In this document: one piece after another, positions 59,501-64,000 of the stretch
How the letters are laid out: every line of letters begins with the position of its first letter
Position numbering within the stretch: position 1 is the first letter of the stretch
Assembly: GCA_029948255.1 (NCBI GenBank)
Contig: JALIZF010001834.1
Location: 732,501 to 796,500 of the forward strand
DNA: 64,000 bases
Direction of reading: 5' to 3'
DNA from: Telmatactis stephensoni
Taxonomy: Eukaryota > Cnidaria > Anthozoa > Actiniaria > Isophelliidae
Translations under genes and position numbers: made by a program
Notes under the pieces: generated by a model
Database searches by the model: none
What the model was told of the DNA's origin: nothing
The model's input: only the letters and a program-made list of their open reading frames with translations

Positions 59501-62500
59501 TTCAATTAGGTTGGAAGCTAAGTTCTGCAAAGGCTTTAAAAACTTTAGAGCCTGGTTAAGTGGATCAGTTACCTTTTGGAGAAAATAAATGATCACAATT
59601 TAATACTGGGACAAACAGAATATTCAACAGCCAGCCTTTGTTATCTGAAATACAAAATGCTTTTACAGTGGAACCCCAATTTAATGAACGGTCAAGGCAA
59701 TGTAATTTTGTTCATTATGTCAGGATTAAACTCCATACATCTTCTGTTTGACAGTGTGGAAGGTTTTCACTGTATAACAAGGTGGCATGGTTGGCCAAGC
59801 GGTCAGTGCACCTGCCTTTCACTGCTGTGGTCTGGGTTCAAGTCCCAGCTTGAGTGCTCAGATCATACACGTATGTGAACTGAGTTTGTTTGTTCTCCAC
59901 CATACCATAAGGGTTTTTTCTCCAGGTTCCTCCCTCAGCAAAAACCAAGATGTGAGTTGAGTGATGTATGGAAAATATATAATGTAGAGGTAGTGTGTGT
60001 GAGAGTACAGTGTCCCCCAATTAGTGTGCAAGCACTAGAAGACATGGACACTTATAAATAAACAAGTGTACTCACTCTAGCTAATGCATCTGGGTCTATT
60101 GTTGAATCCTTTGCAGAATCTGTTTTCTTTTCAACATCTTTGGAGTCCTTTGTTTCAGTAGCTAAAAGCAATACATCACTTCTAAGTAAAAGTACATTGT
60201 GTTCCAGAAAATATTCATTCCAAAACATGGAGAGAAAATGAATAAGGATCACCCACCTCTGGAATTTCCAATTTTCTCCCATACAAATCTTTCATATGAA
60301 CTAATTTTTGATAACTCTTCTGGCCCCTCCCCTCCCCCTGAAAATATTCAATTCACTCCATGGTGGGGGTGTGGATATTTTCTGGGACCAAACATTGTAA
60401 TTGATTAAGGAAAATAATTGTTTAAAGCAGACATTCAAAGGTGGATATGTGTTGTTTGCTGTTTTACCTTTCATGTTTTCTTGAATCTGAGCTTTCTTCT
60501 CGGCACGTCTTTGTTTGCTTCTCAACTTCTTGAGTTCCTTAGCGGAGAGGTTGCTGTTGTTCAGGTTGTCATCTTGATCACTTTCCGTTAGAGGTTTGTC
60601 ATGCAACCGTAGGTAACACTGAAAAGAACAGTTGCTGATGATTCAATGCATATTAAGTTAATGCTGGTTGGACTGGGGGGAGGGGGGAGGAATATGGAAT
60701 AAGCAACAATCTACAGTGAGGGGAAATTGACAGAGCTGTCACATGACTGTGAAAAAGTCTGTGAAAATACCTTAACTGTACAAATACTGTCGTTTGCAGC
60801 TAAGCGTGTACACTGGGCTCTAAAACATGTTCTAATTGGTTGCCGAAACATTGAAGTTAGTCAACCGGAACATTCATGTTTGGGCGCGACCTGGGCTGTT
60901 TGAAAGGTTTCCTAACATGTTTGTCAACCAATTTGGACGGTGCTATAAAAAAGGAGAAAGCCTTTCCTGGGATTTAAGGAACCAAATCGTAGAGCATGCA
61001 GCGAATTCATCAATTAGAGATGTTGCAAAAAGGCTGAGAATTCAGCCCTCAAAACTTTCAAAAATTGTACAACAATATCGGCAGCAAGGAACCGTTAATC
61101 CAATGCCAAAAGATCATATCAGATCTTTGGGGAAAATAACGTTTGATGATTCAGTTTTACTTGAAACTATTTCCTCTTTGGAGTTCTGATTTTGGCTACA
61201 GAGTTCATAATTAATCCTCGATGTCCTTCAGGAACTTGAATGTCAAAGGAATCAAAGTCGCTTTCCCACCAATACTTCATAGATCTGTTTGAAGTGACAC
61301 CTTTCTTAATGAAATAACTAACATATTGCACTAAATCCGTGTCTATATCTTTTAGAAACTCTGCAATACCAACTCTTGCTTCCATGATGAGTACAGAGCT
61401 GTGATAACTCGCTATTTGTCCTGACAAAACTCGCAGTACAGCGCCAAACGTGAAGGTTCCAGTTGACTAACTTCAATGTTTCGGCAACCAATTAGAACAT
61501 GTTTTAGAGCCCAGTGTACATGCTTAGCTGCAAACGAAGGTACAATAACTGTGTTGTACTGCATTGGATGCATTGAGTTGCATTCTATGAATTGTTTTGC
61601 ATTGGCGAGTTTACTACATGAGTCCGGGCAAAACGACTATTCTCCAGGCGACTTAGTTCCAGGCGACTTAACCTTCTGGCAACTTAACCTGTTACTGGTT
61701 GCATTGGGTTGCATTCTATGTATTGCATTATAGTGCATTGGTTGCACTGGATTACATTCTACGTATTATATTGTATTGCATTGAGTTACATTACACATTG
61801 CATAATTATTATACTGAGCTGTATTGCACCACCTTGGTATTTTAACACCAAGAACATGTATAGTACAGTGTAGTAAGGAGTTTTCATACCTCTACTGCCA
61901 TCTTTGCAGCTTTGAAATAAAATTTATGACTTCTTAAAACATCTTCTAATCGTAATAATCTGAGAAATAGATATTTACATACAAAACTTTACCTCCCAGG
62001 AACTATAGAGGATACAACAATTTAATAGTTGCCTTGAGTTTATACATAACTGGATAACTTTATAAAGGAAGGAATTGCTGACAGTAAACTATCTACAAAG
62101 CAATTTCTTTGGCCTGGATTCTGAATGATGACAAGTCTGCAATCACTACAGTCAACTCTCATAATAGCAGACACCCTGGTGTCTGTAATAACTAGAGTCC
62201 ATAATAGTGGGAGTTGTACTCTCAGCCAGTCTGGGATTTAGCTTCTGTCTGTAACAGTGAGATGAATGTAATAGCAGGATGTCCACAAGGAGAGAGTTGA
62301 CTGTGATTGGAATGTAGTCCAGCATTCCTGGACTTGGTACCAATGAAAGTAGGTTTCTGTCAAAACAGACTTGTTTGAGGCATCCCCACTATATTATCAG
62401 AACCCAGTAGGCAGACTGTTTCAACTAGATTTTAGCCACGCACTAAGTCCCATCTTCATTAATGTGTCTTCAATGAAAATAATGCTTTCATTGACACTAA

Positions 62501-63694
62501 AACAGTTTCTTTTATCTAAGGTATGAAAATCAAGGACAAAATGCATTTTCAACTTTGTCCAGTTTACCAGGTGAACGGAGATTTTAATTTCAACCAATCA
62601 GAGCGCGTTCAGCATTTTTGCGACCGGCCCTCATCCCCAGGCTATTTACTTCACGGTCGACGAGTATGTGAATCCGCCATTTGGCAACTGGAGTTTATAG
62701 TTAAATTGTTTTTCATCAAGATATGTGGTAAACAACTGTAAATTTAGTCTTCTTCCTGCGTCTAACGTGTAAGTAATTGTTGTACAAATGTTTGTAAGTT
62801 TTTATAATAAACTTTTGATTTGGCAATGTGTACTGACGTACTTAATTCGTATTCCGTTCAGTTGACAAATTTAAAAGTTATTAGCGAATTCATGCAAGTG
62901 TAGACTCGCGAAACACTCAAGTATACTTCCATGTTTAAAAAAACACATTTTTAAAATCATAGCCCTTATTTAGACTGCTGTAAAGCACGATATTCTGTTT
63001 GTAAACTAATTTCCTTTGGGAGGCTCGCACACGCTCGCCTCGGTCAACTCTCAAAATCACGTATGTTTTTATTGCATTTTAGCCTAAAATAAAATTCAAG
63101 TATCGTAGCCAAATAAAAAATTAAAAAGGCAAGATTTCGAGTCAAAATAAGTTTAGTTCTTAGCTCCTTCAAAATATCGTGACGGTATTGCGTGACACAG
63201 TTTTGATCGCTGATAAAACGACTGCAAAGAGACAGGAGCAGCCAAAAATTCAAGGGAGACTTCTTTCAAACTCTTTTGCTAAATTATGTGATTAAAAGCT
63301 TTCAGAAATAATTTTTCTGAAATCTTGCTTGTTCATCAAGGGAAAAGAGGACCTGGGAACCAGGGCCGGTCATTTTGTCCAATCCTGCTTTGCGCGCCGC
63401 GCTCACCGTTCACCTGGTACAGTCAGTATAAATAGCCTAAGATATAATAATAATATTACACTGATGGTGAAATTTTTCTTCTTACTTGACATAGGCACAT
63501 AAAGTCATTTTTCGCATGCAGTACGTATGGAAGTCAAACTGATCCTCTGTGATTTCCTCAAAATGTTTCTCTATTTCATGAGCTTTCTTTAAAGCTTCTC
63601 CAAATTTGCCCAGTCTCTGGTATGCATAACCACATTCTGTTTGGTACCACATGCATTGCATTTCATTGAGGTTTTCTGCTGCTTGGAACCCATC
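56516..63694 (-). CDS. NAA15: N-alpha-acetyltransferase 15, NatA auxiliary subunit (3' half)
   Basis: Large TPR-repeat ribosome-binding subunit that positions NAA10 for N-terminal acetylation. Exons on the minus strand: 63486-63694, 61890-61959, 60468-60618, 60076-60161, 59464-59572, 59227-59325, 58675-58818, 58354-58451, and a last exon ending at the TAG 56516-56518. About 385 C-terminal residues are present (human protein 866); upstream exons lie beyond the right edge. Diagnostic matches: [64 protein letters not shown] (basic helix), [31 protein letters not shown]. The junction into the last exon is unresolved: acceptor 56712 puts the family-like [17 protein letters not shown] one phase off, while a later AG (exon start 56698) keeps frame but drops residues. 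Confidence 0.92.
57395..57740. mobile_element. Palindromic MITE in the last NAA15 intron
   Basis: Arms: aaacgaattcactatcaaat / atttgatagtgaattcc, taaactgacgaag / tcagtttaagagc, and a central Gly-like aggcttggcgggcatgt region. Non-coding. Confidence 0.75.
57935..58255. mobile_element. Palindromic element (ttactcgaataagcgcc)
   Basis: The ends atttactcgaataagcgcc and ggcgcttattcgagtaaat are inverted. In between are repeated ggcgcttattcgggggagg units in the same orientation. Lies in the last NAA15 intron. Confidence 0.85.
59783..60062 (+). mobile_element. tRNA-derived SINE, family 1 copy 2
   Basis: Head ggtggcatggttggccaagc; B box gggttcaagtccc at 59834-59846; body gggttttttctccaggtt and cctccctcagcaaaaaccaa; end ataaataaa. 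Same family as 4251-4580. In an NAA15 intron. Confidence 0.85.
60766..61545. mobile_element. TIR DNA transposon remnant with two convergent frames
   Basis: The inverted ends share cgtttgcagctaagc, gtacactgggctctaaaaca and ggttgccgaaacattgaagt (60790-60858 versus 61463-61532). The plus frame 60836-61189 (117 aa, or from a later start) carries [20 protein letters not shown], then [16 protein letters not shown]. This is a helix-turn-helix like the N-terminus of Tc1/mariner or paired-domain transposases. The minus frame 61427-61167 also looks coding ([20 protein letters not shown]). No catalytic DDE/D core was seen. In an NAA15 intron. Confidence 0.65.
62151..62320. repeat. Palindromic repeat (agtcaactctcataatagc)
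   Basis: cagtcaactctcataatagc faces agagagttgactgtg, with gtctgtaataac words repeated inside. Non-coding, in an NAA15 intron. Confidence 0.6.
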
Positions 63695-64000
63695 CTACAA
63701 AGAAGTCCAATTTCTGTGAGCTTACAACTGTCTTCAAGCATAAACAGAGGCTATGTTTAGATGAAACCAGTTCCAAATGATTCTGGCTAAAAATTTCTGT
63801 ACATGGATAGACTGGCTCTGGTTCTTTCTTGATTCTTATGTGATTCAAAACCTAATTTCTACCACTCGACATTTCCAGTGGAAATGAGAACTCCGATTTT
63901 TCTCTTCTGATTTTTAACTGTATTTGTGGAACAGAACCGTGGAACACATCCCGTTCAAAGATAGCCTTCGCTTTCTACAAAAATCTCACTTTATTTTAAC
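63695..64000. other. NAA15 intron, right edge
   Basis: Follows (on the minus strand precedes) the acceptor ttctttgtag|gat of exon 63486-63694. No further exon could be recognised before the window ends. Confidence 0.5.

Overview
This is a repeat-rich, AT-leaning animal genome fragment. It has many short exons with canonical GT/AG junctions, tRNA-derived SINEs, CR1-like LINE tails, a Penelope-like element and dozens of palindromic MITEs. The conserved genes are clearly metazoan. The repeat flavour suggests an early-branching aquatic invertebrate, most likely an anthozoan cnidarian; that assignment is inference.

Conserved genes, left to right: (1) PPME1, protein phosphatase methylesterase 1, plus strand, 843-8415, missing its 5' exons. 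(2) LAMTOR1, the Ragulator lysosomal anchor, minus strand, 32263-40169, complete in six exons. (3) NUMA1, the nuclear mitotic apparatus protein, plus strand, 40614-51572, complete in 17 exons, head-to-head with LAMTOR1 over 444 bp. (4) NAA15, the NatA auxiliary subunit, minus strand, 56516-63694, C-terminal half only. Their roles are PP2A demethylation, mTORC1 recruitment to lysosomes, spindle orientation and N-terminal acetylation; they do not form one pathway. From memory, human PPME1, LAMTOR1 and NUMA1 all lie at 11q13.4, so the first three may be an old linkage group.

Between PPME1 and LAMTOR1 lie two divergent copies of a two-exon gene for a ~65-73 aa secreted peptide precursor (17093-17629 minus, 21454-22012 plus). 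Each has a signal peptide followed by a short segment ending in Gly-Lys-Arg, as in amidated neuropeptide precursors. I do not recognise the family.

The most unusual object is at 22108-27212: a 5.1 kb element with Polinton/Maverick hallmarks (termini AG...CT, 6-bp duplication GTCCCT, long terminal inverted repeats). It carries only a packaging-type ATPase, an acidic/zinc-ribbon protein, a small core-like protein and an unknown segment. I see no polymerase, integrase, protease or capsid gene. It sits inside a TTAA-flanked MITE, its two outward transcription units have their own TATA boxes, and a long CTAGC pentamer array separates those promoters. Several frame breaks suggest it is decaying.

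The remaining sequence is mostly mobile DNA: a Penelope-like GIY-YIG ORF between ~490-bp inverted repeats and a 1.7 kb TTAA foldback, both inside LAMTOR1 intron 5; a small TIR transposon in an NAA15 intron; and many nested palindromic MITEs and satellites.
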